DNA of 64,000 nt from Mixophyes australis (GCA_036250195.1 JAVHZZ010000003.1:34874335-34938334); one strand, 5' to 3'. Positions 22,708 to 34,332 are shown, counted from the stretch's first letter. Notes: generated by a model from the letters alone, not told the origin. Translations and numbers: made by a program.

Positions 22708-23430
22708 TTTGGCACTCCAAGTGCTTTTGGGGTGTCCCCCATTCTTTTGCATTAATATTTCTGTCTGTCAAAAGTCCTGTTTGTCAGCAATCTGAAAAAT
22801 AATTTTTAGCACTCCCAAGTGCTTTTGGGGTGTCCCCCATTCTTTTGCATTAATATTTCTGGCTGTCAAAAGTACTATTTTTCAGCAGACTAAAAAAATA
22901 ATATTTAGCACTCCAATTGCTTTTGGGGTGTCCCCCATTCTTTTGCATTAATATTTCTGGCTGTCAAAAGTACTATTTTTCAGCAGTCTAAAAAAATAAT
23001 AATTAGCACTCCAAGGGGTAAATGTATCAATCTCCGGTTATGTCAACTCGCGGGAGTTCGCCGAGATGACAGCTTAAATTTAGCTTAATTTAAAAAATTT
23101 AGCTTAAATTTAAAGCGGCGCTGCCTTGTAAAGGGAAGTTTCCCTTTACAAGGCAGCACCGCTTTAAATTTAAGCTGTCATCTCGCCGAACTCCCGCGAG
23201 TTGACAAAACCGGAGATTGATACATTTACCCCCAAGTGCTTTTGGGGTGTCCCCCATTATTTTGCATTAATATTTCTGGCTGTCAAAAGTCCTATTTGTC
23301 AGCAGACTAAAAATATAATTTTTAGAACTCCAAGTGCTTTTGGGGTGTCCCCCATTCTTTTGTATTAATATTTCTGGCTGTCAAAAGTCATATTTGTCAG
23401 CAGTATCTAAAACAATTTGTAGCACTAGAA
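22708..23430 (+). repeat. Short 5' tandem array of the second hAT copy
   Basis: Units of about 100 bp share gcttttggggtgtccccc, gcattaatatttctggctgtc and tcagcag with the big array at 2541-7640, but number only about six. One unit is split by the MITE at 23015-23232. Confidence 0.9.
23015..23232. mobile_element. Palindromic MITE nested in the hAT repeat unit
   Basis: The ends ggggtaaatgtatcaatctc and gagattgatacatttacccc are perfect inverted repeats, and nearly the whole 218 bp folds back (gctgtcatctcgccgaactc on the right mirrors the left). The interrupted hAT unit is rejoined cleanly if caa (23012-23014 and 23233-23235) is a 3-bp duplication. A 3-bp duplication and these ends point to PIF/Harbinger. 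Confidence 0.88.
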
Positions 23431-23446
23431 GTGCCTTGGGCTCAGA

Positions 23447-26400
23447 ATGTATTCAAAGCAGTCCACATATGAGCAGAATGAGCAACCAGGTTCTGTCACC
23501 AATCCTGATGGTAGTGTTCCCAGTCCGTCATCTGGGCAAGGCGATGTCAAACTACACAGTGTTTTGAAATCAGTCAAAAAAACACACCCCAAAATTTTTT
23601 TTACTGTGTTGAAGCGAAAAAGAAGTGTAACTGAGGAAAAGTTAAGTGCCGATAAAAAAAAAATTGCCAACATGCCATTCTACACACGCAGTGGCAAAGA
23701 GAGAATGAGGCCTTCACCTTTCTCTATTAGTGGCAGATCCAAAAATGTTATCGAGCCTACAAGTGGTGCACAACTACTGTTACGCATCAAAGCCGAGCTG
23801 CAAGAAAACAGTAAGGCCTTAGAGGATAATGTTTGCTCTGAATCACAAATGACACCAATCCCTGTGGAGAGTCCATCCAACAGCGGGATGTCTAATTGTG
23901 AGCATTCTGTTAGTGTACCCATAAAGAGTGACCCTTTCAGCAGTTCTGCTGATGTGTACCTGAACAGCCCGAGTGTAGCCGGTGATACACCAATTGAGGA
24001 TGCCACTATGGAAATAGAAGAGGATGAGGGGGAGATTTGTGTAGGCGACGAGGGCGCTAATGAGGATGTTGATGAGGATGAGGTTGTTTGTGTAAGTCCT
24101 GCACCAGTGGCAGCAGTTCTGGCACGTGACAAGAAAAAGGGCATTGTCATGCCAGGCCATAAAACTAAAAAATCCACTTCTTATGTGTGGAATTATTTCT
24201 ACCTCAATCCAGACAACAACTGTATAGCCATTTGTAGTGTATGTTAAGCCACAGTCAGTCGAGGGAGGGACCTTAACCATCTTGGAACCCCATCCATGTT
24301 ACGCCATTTGACAAGAGTTCATGGCAAAGTGTTGGGAAAAGCTGAAAGTTCTTCCAAAAAAATTACAAGCACTCCCTCATCAGCTTGGACCCTCCGGTCA
24401 CCGACTTCCCGACGGCTACAAAATACACCCACCACACCATCCTCATCAATATCCTCAGTAGCGCTCGGAGTTAGCCCTGCATCCCACTTATTAAGGCTGG
24501 ATGACTCCTGCACTATTATTGATTCCTCTGAAGAAAGCGTTAGTCCCACTGCTGCTGCTGTTGCTGCTGCTGGGGGTGAATCGTCAGCCCAGAGGAAGGC
24601 CCAGAAAAAGAGCAGTCCTACATTTCAACAATTAACTGTGAAACAATCATTTGCTAGAGGAAGCAAATATGACAGCAGTCACCCGGTCGCCAAGCGAATC
24701 ACAGACGCCATGGCTGCCATGTTAGTGATAGATCTGCGTCCAATATCCACAATAAACGCAGCTGGTTTTTAACAGTTAATTGAGGTTTTGTGTCCGCATT
24801 ACAGAATTCCATTGTGACACCATTTTTCCCGTAAAGCTATTCCACAACTATACCAAAAAGTGTGTACAAATGTAGAGATTGCGCTGAAAAACACCATTCT
24901 GCCCACTGTCCACTAAACCACAGATATGTGGACAAGTGCTAGTGGTCAAACTAAAGACTATATGACTGACAGCCCACTGGGCTGGTCATTCACCTTCACC
25001 AGCAGGAACAGCAGCAGCATGTACACCACTACGTAACATTTGTTACAGGCAGGCCACTCTTTGTATCACCGGCTTCACTAACAGGCATACAGCTGACAAT
25101 TTGTTACGCAAACTAAGAGATATGATTGATACATGGCTTATACCACTTGGACTCTCCCCAGGATATGTCATTTCTGATAACGCCAACAATATAGTGCGAG
25201 CATTACAGTTGAGTGATTTCCAGCACAATCCCTGTTTTTGCTCACACCATCAACTTGGTGGTGCAGAGCTTCCTACTAAATAACTGTGAGGTGCAGGAGA
25301 TGCTTGAGGTGGCCGTAAGATTTCAGGCCATTTCAGGCATTCGGCCACAGCATGTAGGAGATTACAGCAGCTCCAAGAGCAGTTTAACTTGCCCTGCCAC
25401 CAACTTAAGCAGGAGGTGGTAACTAGGTGGAATTCCACCCTGTACATACTGCAGAGGATGGAGGAACAGCACAAAGCCATCCAAGCGTATTGCACAAGCC
25501 ATGACATTGGGAAAGGAGGGGGCACGTATTTCAGTCTTGCACAGTGGGGAATCCTTTCAGTCCTGTGCAAGGTGCTGAAGACCATTTGAAGTTGTGACGT
25601 GTGAAGTGAGTGCAGATTCTGCTAGTTTGAGCCAAGTCATTCCTTTAATTAGACTATTGGAAAAGCAGCTTGAGAAACTGAAGGAGGAGATGAAATCAAG
25701 CAATTCTGCAAAGTATGTTGGCCTTCTCGATCAAGTACTTCATTCGCTTCACAATGATCCTCGAGTTATTAAGATTTTGAACTCAGATCAGTACGTTTTG
25801 GCCACTGTGCTTGATCCAAGGTTTAAGACCTACATTGAGTCTTTGCTTCAAAATGAACGAGATGTGAACTTTTGCAAGGAGCTATTGCTCAGCAAGTTGG
25901 CCGCTGAACTGGGCCTTGGCTTGACGACGTGTCCTCCTTCACTTTCAGTTGTTGCTGCTGCTCGTAAAAAATTAAATTTCCCAAAAAGAAGCAGGGAAGA
26001 CGCAGGGGGCAGACCAGAACAATTTAACATCTGGGCTGGTTTGAAGGATTTTTCCAAAAAATGTGTCACCTTGCCCATAACTCCATCCAATACGAGTATA
26101 AACATGCATAGGATGGTGGAGGATTATTTTCAAGAGGTAATTGATATGGAAATGTCAGACAGTCCCTTTCCTTACTGGGAGGAAAAGCAGGCCATTTGGA
26201 AACCTGTACTGTACGAGTGTTCAGCACAGCCGGGAACTTAGTCAGTGATCGCCGTAGAAGGTTACTTCCCAAAAATGTGGAGAAAATGATGTTTATAAAA
26301 ATGAACTACATCTTCCACGAGAAAGGCCTTCACCATCCAAGACATCCAAGCACTGACTGTTCTCTAATGGCGGATTCAAGCGGCGATGAATTGATAGTCT

Positions 26401-26483
26401 GTGATGATGACGTACACACTGATGAGGGTGAGGATGAAGCTCCAGATGATGACGATAACATCTTTTTAAAACTTTCTATTTAA
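23447..26483 (+). pseudogene. Decayed hAT transposase of the second copy
   Basis: This aligns by eye over its length with the transposase at 7664-10657. It has a Glu-to-stop change at 24245 within the BED finger, a Ser-to-stop at about 24770, and further stops and small deletions at 24800-25320. A roughly 60-bp deletion near 26205 removes the first part of the hATC domain. The codon that is a stop in the complete element (8513) is gga here, which supports a single ancestral reading frame. It also has an extra segment of about 20 codons near 23920-23960. Non-functional. Confidence 0.9.
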
Positions 26484-26741
26484 GTGTAGGGTGTAATCTA
26501 CCCCCAAAGAGGAAAGGGACTTGGGGCATTTCCATATCACGTACCGTCTTGAAAGGCTGCTGTTTTGGCAATTTCTCATTATGGGTAGGGTGTCATACAC
26601 AGACTGACCCCAAACTGCCTTTGTCCATTTCAATTAATATTATACAGTCTATAACGGCTGATTTTTTTTGTATTTTCTACAAGTGGAGGGGGCCTAGAGA
26701 GACAGAAACCAAACTGCCTTTGTCCATTTCAATTATATTCA

Positions 26742-27844
26742 TACTCACAGGCAGGTATAGATCTGGCTCTAGTTATGACTCATACTCACAAGCAGGTATA
26801 GATCTGACTCCAGTTACAGCTCATACTAACAGCCAGGTACAGATCAGGCTCCAGCTATGGCTCTAACTCACAGGCAGGTATAGATCTGGCTCTAGTTACG
26901 ACTCATACTCACAGGCAGGTATAGATCTGGCTCTAGTTACGACTCATACTCACAGGCAGGTATAGATCTGACTCCAGTTACAGCTCATACTCACAGGCAG
27001 GTATAGATCTGACTCCAGTTACAGCTCATACTCACAGGCAGGTATAGATCTGACTCCAGTTACGGCTCATACTCACAGGCAGGTATAGATCTGACTCCAG
27101 TTATGGCTCTAACTCACAGACAGGTACAGATCTGACTCTAGTTACGGCTCATACTCACAGCCAGGTACAGATCTGGCTCCAATTATGGCTCTAACTCACA
27201 GGCAGGGATAGATCTGACTCCAGTTACAGCTCATACTCACAGGCAGGTATAGATCTGACTCCAGTTACAGCTCATACTAACAGCCAGGTACAGATCAGGC
27301 TCCAGTTATGGCTCTAACTCACAGGCAGGTATAGATCTGACTCTAGTTACGACTCATACTCACAGGCAGGTATAGATCTGGCTCTAGTTACGACTCATAC
27401 TCACAGGCAGGTATAGATCTGGCTCTAGTTACGACTCATACTCACAGGCAGGTATAGATCTGACTCCAGTTACAGCTCATACTCACAGGCAGGTATAGAT
27501 CTGACTCCAGTTACAGCTCATACTCACAGGCAGGTATAGATCTGACTCCAGTTATGGCTCATACTCACAGGCAGGTATAGATCTGACTCTAGTTATGGCT
27601 CATACTCACAGACAGGTACAGATCTGACTCTAGTTACGGCTCATACTCACAGCCAGGTACAGATCTGGCTCCAATTATGGCTCTAACTCACAGACAGGTA
27701 CAGATCTGACTCTAGTTACGGCTCATACTCACAGCCAGGTACAGATCTGGCTCCAGTTATGGCTCTAACTCACAGGCAGGTATAGATCTGACTCTAGCTA
27801 TGGCTCATACTGACATACAGTTATAGATCTGACTCTAGTTACAG
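26742..27844. repeat. Minisatellite, about 41-bp unit, some 27 copies
   Basis: The unit is close to actcacaggcaggtatagat followed by ctgactccagttacagctcat. Variants (gctctagttacgactc, ccaggtacagatctggctcc) alternate in blocks, so a higher-order pattern is likely. Confidence 0.93.
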
Positions 27845-28555
27845 GTGGGCAAATACACAAATGCATTTCTTTGATGTCACTTCATACTTTGACCTAGTAA
27901 AATTAAGGGCCACCCTCCTGAGTAATTTTCCGTTTCAATTCTGCTTCTAAAATACTACTTGGTGGATCTTTATTTATGTCATAAATTTACCACTAGAGCG
28001 AGGGGATACCAGGGCTGTCTTCATTATGTATGTCACTTCTCTGTGGCTGGAAGCTTTTATTATATTGTTTTCCTATATAAAATGCACTAGAAAGGTGTAA
28101 AAGGCATCACTTTAAAGTATAAGAAGACTCCTAATTACTGGTACCTCATGAATACCTATAACATTCGGATCCTTTCCGGGGAGTAAAATACTGAACGCAC
28201 CCCAGATGCAGCGAATGCCCCCAATATGAACCTTCTACACCTTTATTTAAATAACCTGGTTCCACAAAATAAATTCTTGTTTTTTTATGTGGGTGTATAA
28301 GTAAGTGCAATCACACACATACATAGCCCACACTCAGGAACACATTCTCAGATACCACATATCTATGTGCTTCCCCATAAAAAGTACTAAGTACTAAGCG
28401 CTGAGAACAGTGTAGCAGTATTGCTGCAGATGCAGCATAACTAAAGTACATAAATCTCTCATACTAACAGCGCTGATAACATCATTTTGTGTTTAACGCC
28501 AGATATTGTTGCCACAGGGCAGGCTTTGATCGTCTTAAATTCTTTTCTTCAGGGA
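27845..28555. other. Intronic stretch with no recognised feature
   Basis: No ORF, terminal repeat or tandem structure that I can support. Confidence 0.5.
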
Positions 28556-28807
28556 TCAGAGATTATTCTTGAATATTTGGTTGTTTTCATGTCTTATGGA
28601 TTTATCTGGGTCTAGAAAGGTTGTACAGTTCCCGCGAGTCTTGTTACTTCCAGCATCAACCTTAAACCTGTACTCATTATGTTTGTAATAGCAGCAACAA
28701 GTGATTTCAGCAAGCTGGATATCCTCTTTTGTAGTTTTAATACAATATTGGTCACTCCTAGGAATAAAACGTGACAATATAAATGAAGGCAAAATACTAC
28801 AGGACAA
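28556..28807 (-). other. Unassigned open frame, possible exon or retrocopy fragment
   Basis: The minus strand is open for about 83 codons, ending in a stop at 28556. A pyrimidine tract ending in tgtcctgtag lies just upstream of the ILPSFILS segment (about 28795 on the minus strand), which could be a splice acceptor. The predicted peptide has mixed, non-repetitive composition with a CCC cluster, several charged residues and an N-K-T glycosylation sequon. It resembles no family I know. It could be a true terminal exon of an antisense gene, a relic, or chance. Confidence 0.25.
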
Positions 28808-29323
28808 AAAGAAAGTCCACAGGAATGTTAACCAGCTGTCAGACCGTCACAACACTGCCATCTAGTGGAGAGTACATAGATCACATTTACTGTAGTGTTG
28901 ATACTAGAGATGTTCACTGACCCCCGTGTTCTGGTTTTGGTTTTGGATCTGGATTAACTTCATCTTTTGGTTTTGGCAAAACTCCCCTTGTGTGTTTTGG
29001 TTTTGTATTTGGTTTTGGATGTGTATTTTTTAGAAAAATTGCGAAAAAATTGTGAAGTTCAAATAATTTTGCTCTTTTTTTGTTCCTACATTATTATTAA
29101 CCTCAACAACACTAATTTCAATTAATTTGCAGTCAATTTTGACCACCTCACAGGTCACAATATTATTTTCATACACTTTTGGACAAATACTGCAGCTACC
29201 TGGCTGGATGTTAAGCGACAGAGCAATGACTCAAACACACAGCAGTTCCTAGCACGTCTAGGAAACATTGGAACACAGCAGTGGCAGAATAGAAAAGTGG
29301 TGCAAGATGGAATTGTCATGAAA

Positions 29324-29453
29324 CCAGTTATGGTTCATTTAATCGCTCCACCCGTTTCTTGGATAACTGTGGTAATTCTACAGCTAATACATGGCAACGA
29401 GAGCTGACCCCCCCTGGGATGCGTGCTTTTATCAGACACACACCAATCCAGGC
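29324..29453 (+). pseudogene. 18S rRNA gene fragment inside a hAT element
   Basis: From cagttatggttcatttaatc through ggataactgtggtaattcta, gctaatacatgg and ggatgcgtgcttttatcaga, this reads as the 5' domain of eukaryotic 18S rRNA (roughly nucleotides 100-230 of the mature RNA). Scattered substitutions and small indels show that it is not functional. It lies antisense to the hAT transposase. A related flank at 29935-29962 (agtggtgcaggatggaactg, then cttgggccc) lacks the rRNA piece, which places the left junction at about 29317. Confidence 0.9.
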
Positions 29454-29739
29454 TGCCAGACAATGCACTAAAAAGAGCCATTGTAATTCCCAGCAAAAAG
29501 TGAGTTCATCACTGAGCTTCGAATAGGCCCCAATTCCCACAAAATTATAATATAGATAGGTACCTTTGATGTAAAGTGCAGATTACAAACACTTGATGAA
29601 ACAGCAGCAAAGTGGAAGGTAATACATATACACGTCTATTTAGACATCCATGCTTACATTACTTCTGAAAGCAACGTTGTTCTTTGATAATATAACAGTT
29701 GTCTTTATACCGTTCAAAAAAATTAAAAATAATCCTCCA

Positions 29740-29870
29740 CCATTCTTTGGATGTTGATAGTTGATAGTAGGATCAGGTGGAGTTACAGCCGAGGTGTCAC
29801 TAATTCTGGTCAATTCTTTTACAGTAGACAAGACTAGATGTCAAAATGTTGTGCTGAGTCATCTTTGAGT
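29740..29870 (-). repeat. Duplicated segment of the third hAT copy
   Basis: The 29750-29866 stretch (gatagtaggatcaggtggag ... atgtcaaaatgttgtgctga) repeats 30555-30656 of the transposase coding region with about 90 percent match. The region from 29870 also parallels 29200-29315. Confidence 0.8.
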
Positions 29871-30169
29871 TTTGCAAAGCACACAACAGTATATAGCACA
29901 TGTAGGTAACATTGGCGCACAGTGATAGCTGAAAAGAAAAGTGGTGCAGGATGGAACTGTCCTTGGGCCCTGCCACCCACCCTTATGATGGATCTTAAAA
30001 AGGACATGCACACTTTCACAAACCAGGCACTTCGGCGACGAGGAGTGCCATACCTTGTGGCTGAAGTGCTTGGTTTGTTTGGGCCCCCACAAAACAAGGT
30101 AACAATGGGCTTAAGGCACCTAAGGTAACAATTCTGTTAATGAACTCTACTGTGGCAAGATGTTGTTGT

Positions 30170-33100
30170 CATCATCCTCAGCATCATCCTCACCCTCATC
30201 AGTGTGTACATCATCCTCACACATTATTAACTCATCACCACTGGAGTCCACTATAACGGTAAGTCTCAGTATTTTGATGTAATTGGCGGGAAAGGTCTTC
30301 CTCGTAGAACTTGAAGTTCATTTTTATTATCATCCTTTCCACATTTTGAGGAAGTATCCTCCTACGCCGATTGCTGACAAAGTTCCCTGCTGTGCTGAAA
30401 ACTCTTTCTGAGTACACACTGGAGGGTGGGCAGCTTAGGCGGTGCAAAGTGAGTTGGTACATGGGTCTCCAAATTCACTTTTTTTCCTCCCAGTATGTAA
30501 AGGGACTGTCTGATGTGTCTATGCTGTCGTGAAAATAATCCTTCACCATCCTTTGGATGTTGATAGTAGGATCAGGTGGAGTTACGGCAGAGGTGTCACG
30601 TTTTTTGGTCAATTCTTTTAGACCAGACCAGATGTCAAAATGTTGTGCTGAGTCATCTGCATCATCCCAGGGTCTCTGGGGAAAGCTAAGTTTTTCCTAG
30701 CTGCAGTTGAGTGAGGAACTGAAGGAGGAGATGCCATCTTGTCATGTAACACTTGAGCTGTCATCTTGCTCACCGGGAGCTCATTGTATCTCTTCAGATC
30801 TGGGTCAGTTGGAAACAAAGAGAAGACATAGGTCTTAAACCGAGGATCAAGCACAGTCACCAAAATGTAGTGATCCGATTTCAAGATGTTGGATCCTGGC
30901 GAAGCGAATAAAGTACTTGATCTACAAGTCCGACATACTTAGCGTAATTGCTTTGTTTAATCTCCTCCGTCAGTTTCTCAAGCTGCTTTTCCAAAAGTCT
31001 AATTAAGGGAATCACTTGACTCAAACTAGCAGTGTCTGAACTCACTTCACAGGTGACTACTTCGAATGGTTTCAGCACCTTGCACAACACGGAAAGTATT
31101 CTCCACTGCGCTTGACTAAAATACATCCCCCCTCCTGTCCCAATGTCATGGCTTGTGGAGTAAGCATGGATGGCTTTTCGCTTTTCCTCCATCCGCAGAA
31201 GCATATACAGGGTGGAATTCCACCTTGTTACCACCTCTTGCTTCAGTTGGTGGCAGGGCAAATTAAATTGCTCTTGTAGCTGCTGCAATCTCCTACACGC
31301 TGTTGCCGAATGTTGGAAATGTCCAGATATTTTACGGGCCACAGACAGCATCTCCTGCACATCCCTGTCATTTTTTAAGAAGCTCTGCGCCACCAAGTTT
31401 ATTGTGTGAGCAAAACAGGGAAAGTGATGGAATTCACCCAACTGTAATGCTCTCACAATATTGGTGGTGTTATCAAAAATGACATATCTTGAGGAGAGTC
31501 CTAGCGGGATAAGCCATTTTTCAATGACATTCCTTAGTTTTTGTAACAGATTGCCAGCTCAGTTAAGTTATGCCTCTCAGTTAAGCCGATTATACACAGA
31601 GTACCCTGCTTCTGACAAATGTGACGTACTTAGGTACATGCTGTTGCTGTTCCTGCTGGTGAAGGTGAATCACCAACCCAGTGGGATGTCACAGTCATAT
31701 AATTTTTAGTTTGCCCAGTTCTGCTTGTCCATATATCTGTGGTTAAGTGTACAGTGGGTAGAGTGCCATTGTGTAGCCCAATAATTAAATTTTTCCGAAC
31801 CTTCTGGTAGAGGTGAGGAATAGCTTTTCTAGTAAAATGGTGTCGTGATGGAATTTGGTAATGAGGACACAAGACCTCAAGTAACTGTCTAAAACCAGCT
31901 GCATTAATAGTGGATATTGGACGCAGATCTAATACTAGGATAGTTGCCATGGTGTCTCTGATCCGCTTTGCAACTGGGTGACAGCTGTCATACTTGCTTC
32001 TTCTTGCAAAGGATTGTTTAACAGTCAAATTGTTGTAAACTACTAGTAGTCTTCTTCCTGGTCTGCTTCTGGGATGAAGATTCACTCCCAGCAGCAGCAG
32101 CAGCAACATCAGTGGGACTAACGCTTAAGAATTCTTCTGAGGAATCCAGGATAGTGGAGGAGTCATCTAGCCTTACCAACTTGGATGCAGGACTAACTCC
32201 GATCGCTACTGAGGATATTGATGAGGACGGTGTTGTGAGGGTAGATTGCAGGCGTCGGGATGTAGGTGAGAGAAGGGACCTAGCTGATGATGTACTGCTT
32301 GTTTATTGTACATTGTAGATGCATCGCTTCCTTAAATGACCACCTTAATATGAAGAATGTCAGTGTCGCAGTTTAAGTTGAAGGTCATTTTTCCACGGCA
32401 GCATGTTCATTGACCGCAATTGTTTCCAGGATATATTACAAGCAGACGATGTGACAGCAAGGTAGGGAACATGACAATCGAGTTATCCTATCGGCTAAAG
32501 TGCTGTCAGATTTTGGGTAGTCGCTGAATGGTCAGGATTACACATAGCACTCGTGGATAGACTCTCCTCAGGGATTTGTGTCATTTCTGAATCTGAACAT
32601 ATATTTTCCTCTAATGCCTTACTGTTTTCTTCCAGCTCGGCTTTCACACTATTTGGACACCACTTTTGGAGTCCGAATGACAAGGTCTTGCTTGGTCACG
32701 ACTGACCTTACAAGAAGATGCCTCAGTGACAGTTGCAGAACTAGCGCTCATAGAGAAAGGCGAAGGCCTCATTCTTTCCTTGCCACTGTGTTAGCAGTCG
32801 CGGCGGCCGTGGGCACCGCCGCGACTCTCACCTAGTTCCTGTAGGCGTCCCGGTCGTCGCTATGGCAACCGGGACGTCACTTCCTGCCTTTACCAACGGT
32901 CGGACGCTAATTACAGGGGCGCTGCGTCCCAGCAGCTGGGAACAGCAGGGCGCATGCGCAGGAGCGCCCACAAGCCTGTGGGCTGATTAATGTGTCAGGA
33001 TTGAGCCTGCCCATGTGATTTCAGAGCTAGGCTCTGATTGGCCAGTACTGGTATTTAAGGCAGTGAGGTCTGCAGCCTCACTGCCGGTTATAGCGTTCTG

Positions 33101-33742
33101 TCCTCAGTCCTGCTGCCTGCTTGTGCTATCCGTTTGGTTCTTGCTACCTTGGATTTGACTACCCGTGTTTTGACCCCTGCTTGTTCTTGGACCTGTGACC
33201 CTTCTCTTCTGACCTCGACCTTTTGCCTGGATTCCGGATTTTGCTTCTCTGCCTGTGTGTCTGACCCTTCGCTTGTCTCTGGATTTTGCATCTGTGCTTG
33301 TGACCCTTTGACCTAGGATTCTTCGTAACTACAGCTCGCCAATCACTCCACTCCTGGGTACTCCTTTAAGCCAGTATACATTACTCGACCCTCGGTCGGC
33401 CCGCAGCCCAGTCTGTCCCCACCACTAGGGGCTCCAGCGAACACCGGGCCTTCAGAGTAGTCCCCGAGTTTCATTGTACTGGCTTGGGAGTTCCTAACAC
33501 ACTGCATTCGTAGAATGGCATGTTGGCAATTTTTTTCTGCAGATAACTTTGCCTGGGTTACAGGTCTTTTTTGCTTGACCTAGGTGAAAGGTGTTTTTTT
33601 TTACATTTTGGTTTCCCTGACTTACAAACACTATGCACTTTAACAAAGGCTTTACCAGATGACGTAGAGGGTTTACTATCATCATGACTGGTGCCAACAG
33701 CTGCTTGGTGCTTCTGCTCTTCTGTGTACTGCTGTGAATCCA
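30170..33742 (-). pseudogene. Degenerate hAT transposase of the third copy
   Basis: Fragments in order on the minus strand: an N-terminal MDSQQYTEEQ-type start near 33742, parallel to MDSKQSTYDL of the complete copy; the core start TVKQSFARRSKYDS (about 32020) with TTDIWTS; the CFAHTINLVAQ region (about 31400); VLDPRFKTY (about 30860); and the SCPPSSVYSERVFSTAGN dimerisation motif (about 30420). An acidic tail ends near 30170. Multiple stops and frameshifts, a missing BED region and an inserted solo LTR (32789-33499) make it non-functional. It is the most diverged of the three copies. Confidence 0.88.
32789..33499 (+). mobile_element. Solo LTR, gypsy-like, with 5-bp TSD
   Basis: This begins tgttagcagtcgcgg and ends gttcctaaca, so TG...CA with a short inverted repeat. 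It is flanked by cactg on both sides (32784-32788 and 33500-33504). It interrupts the hAT transposase between the codons that match the ccactgcgtg stretch of other copies. Inside are a gc-rich 5' part, a tatttaag promoter-like box near 33052 and a tc-rich downstream part, the layout of amphibian Ty3/gypsy LTRs. No internal region is present, so it arose by LTR recombination. Confidence 0.88.
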
Positions 33743-33769
33743 TTTTGAGAACACCGTACACTTTGACTG

Positions 33770-34085
33770 CAAATTCAGAAGACCAAGCCTGCATGCCCTA
33801 GTATTTATATTTCAGCAATGACAATTAGCAATGGAGCTCTCCTCTTTGTGTGTAACGTATATAACACCGTACAATTTGACTGCAGATTTACACCAAGCCT
33901 GCCAGCCCTAGTATTTGTATTTCAACAATGACAATTAGCAATGGAGCAATGAAACTCTCGTCTTTGTGAGTTACCTATATAACACAGTACAATGTGACTG
34001 CAGATTTACACCGAGCCTGCCAGCCCTAGTATTTGTATTTCAGCAATGACAATTAGTAATGGAGCAATGGAGCTCTCCTGAATGT
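33770..34085 (-). repeat. 5' tandem array of the third hAT copy, about 118-bp unit
   Basis: A unit containing acaccgtacaatttgactgc, ccagccctagtatttgtatt and caatgacaattagcaatgga is present about 2.7 times, directly upstream of the transposase start. Its sequence is unrelated to the 100-bp unit of the other two copies, but its position is the same. Confidence 0.85.
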
Positions 34086-34227
34086 CTCTGTAGACTTTGA
34101 AGAACACTGCTACCCTCTCCTCTTTCTATTCTACCTATGACGCTGCCCAACTGCTCTACAGACTGTGCTTCCCCTTCTGTGTCCCTCTGTGAAAAGGCGC
34201 TGGATCGCCGTGGAGTTTGTCATTTTA

Positions 34228-34332
34228 CTTCAGTATACCATAGCAACATCTTAGGTCTTAAAACACTGAAGTAGCAAACTTTGTGAAAACCAATACTTGT
34301 GTCATTATCAAAACTTTTGGCCATGACTGTAC
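34228..34332. mobile_element. Tc1/mariner-like terminus
   Basis: The stretch gcaaactttgtgaaaaccaa through caaaacttttggccatgact and gtaca matches the inner and outer part of a Tc1-like terminal repeat that I recognise from fish and frogs (tacagtcatggccaaaagtt in reverse). Only one end is present. A related terminus is at 58585-58690. Confidence 0.6.

Larger units (their letters stand above)
22356..26740 (+). mobile_element. Second hAT copy, 3' truncated
   Basis: This starts tagagatgggcgggctcgg, parallel to the complete element at 2189, and follows the same order: CRE/TATA leader, short tandem array, transposase, 3' repeat unit. The right end is lost: at about 26740 the element's 3' unit runs directly into a 41-bp minisatellite without the CCAAAAC region or terminal repeat. 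The array has about six or seven units rather than 51. Confidence 0.88.
28905..34210 (-). mobile_element. Third hAT copy, reversed and heavily rearranged
   Basis: The left terminus tagagatgttcactgaccccc at 28905 is the reverse complement of the 3' end of the complete hAT, followed by GTTTTGG-rich subterminal repeats (28930-29020). A degenerate transposase runs leftward from about 33742 to 30170. A 5' tandem array lies at 33770-34085. The right terminal repeat was not found, so the right boundary is approximate. It contains an 18S rRNA fragment, an internal duplication and a solo LTR insertion. Confidence 0.8.

Noticed and set aside
29324..29453. Functional rRNA gene
   Set aside because: Only about 130 bp with substitutions, flanked by transposon sequence.
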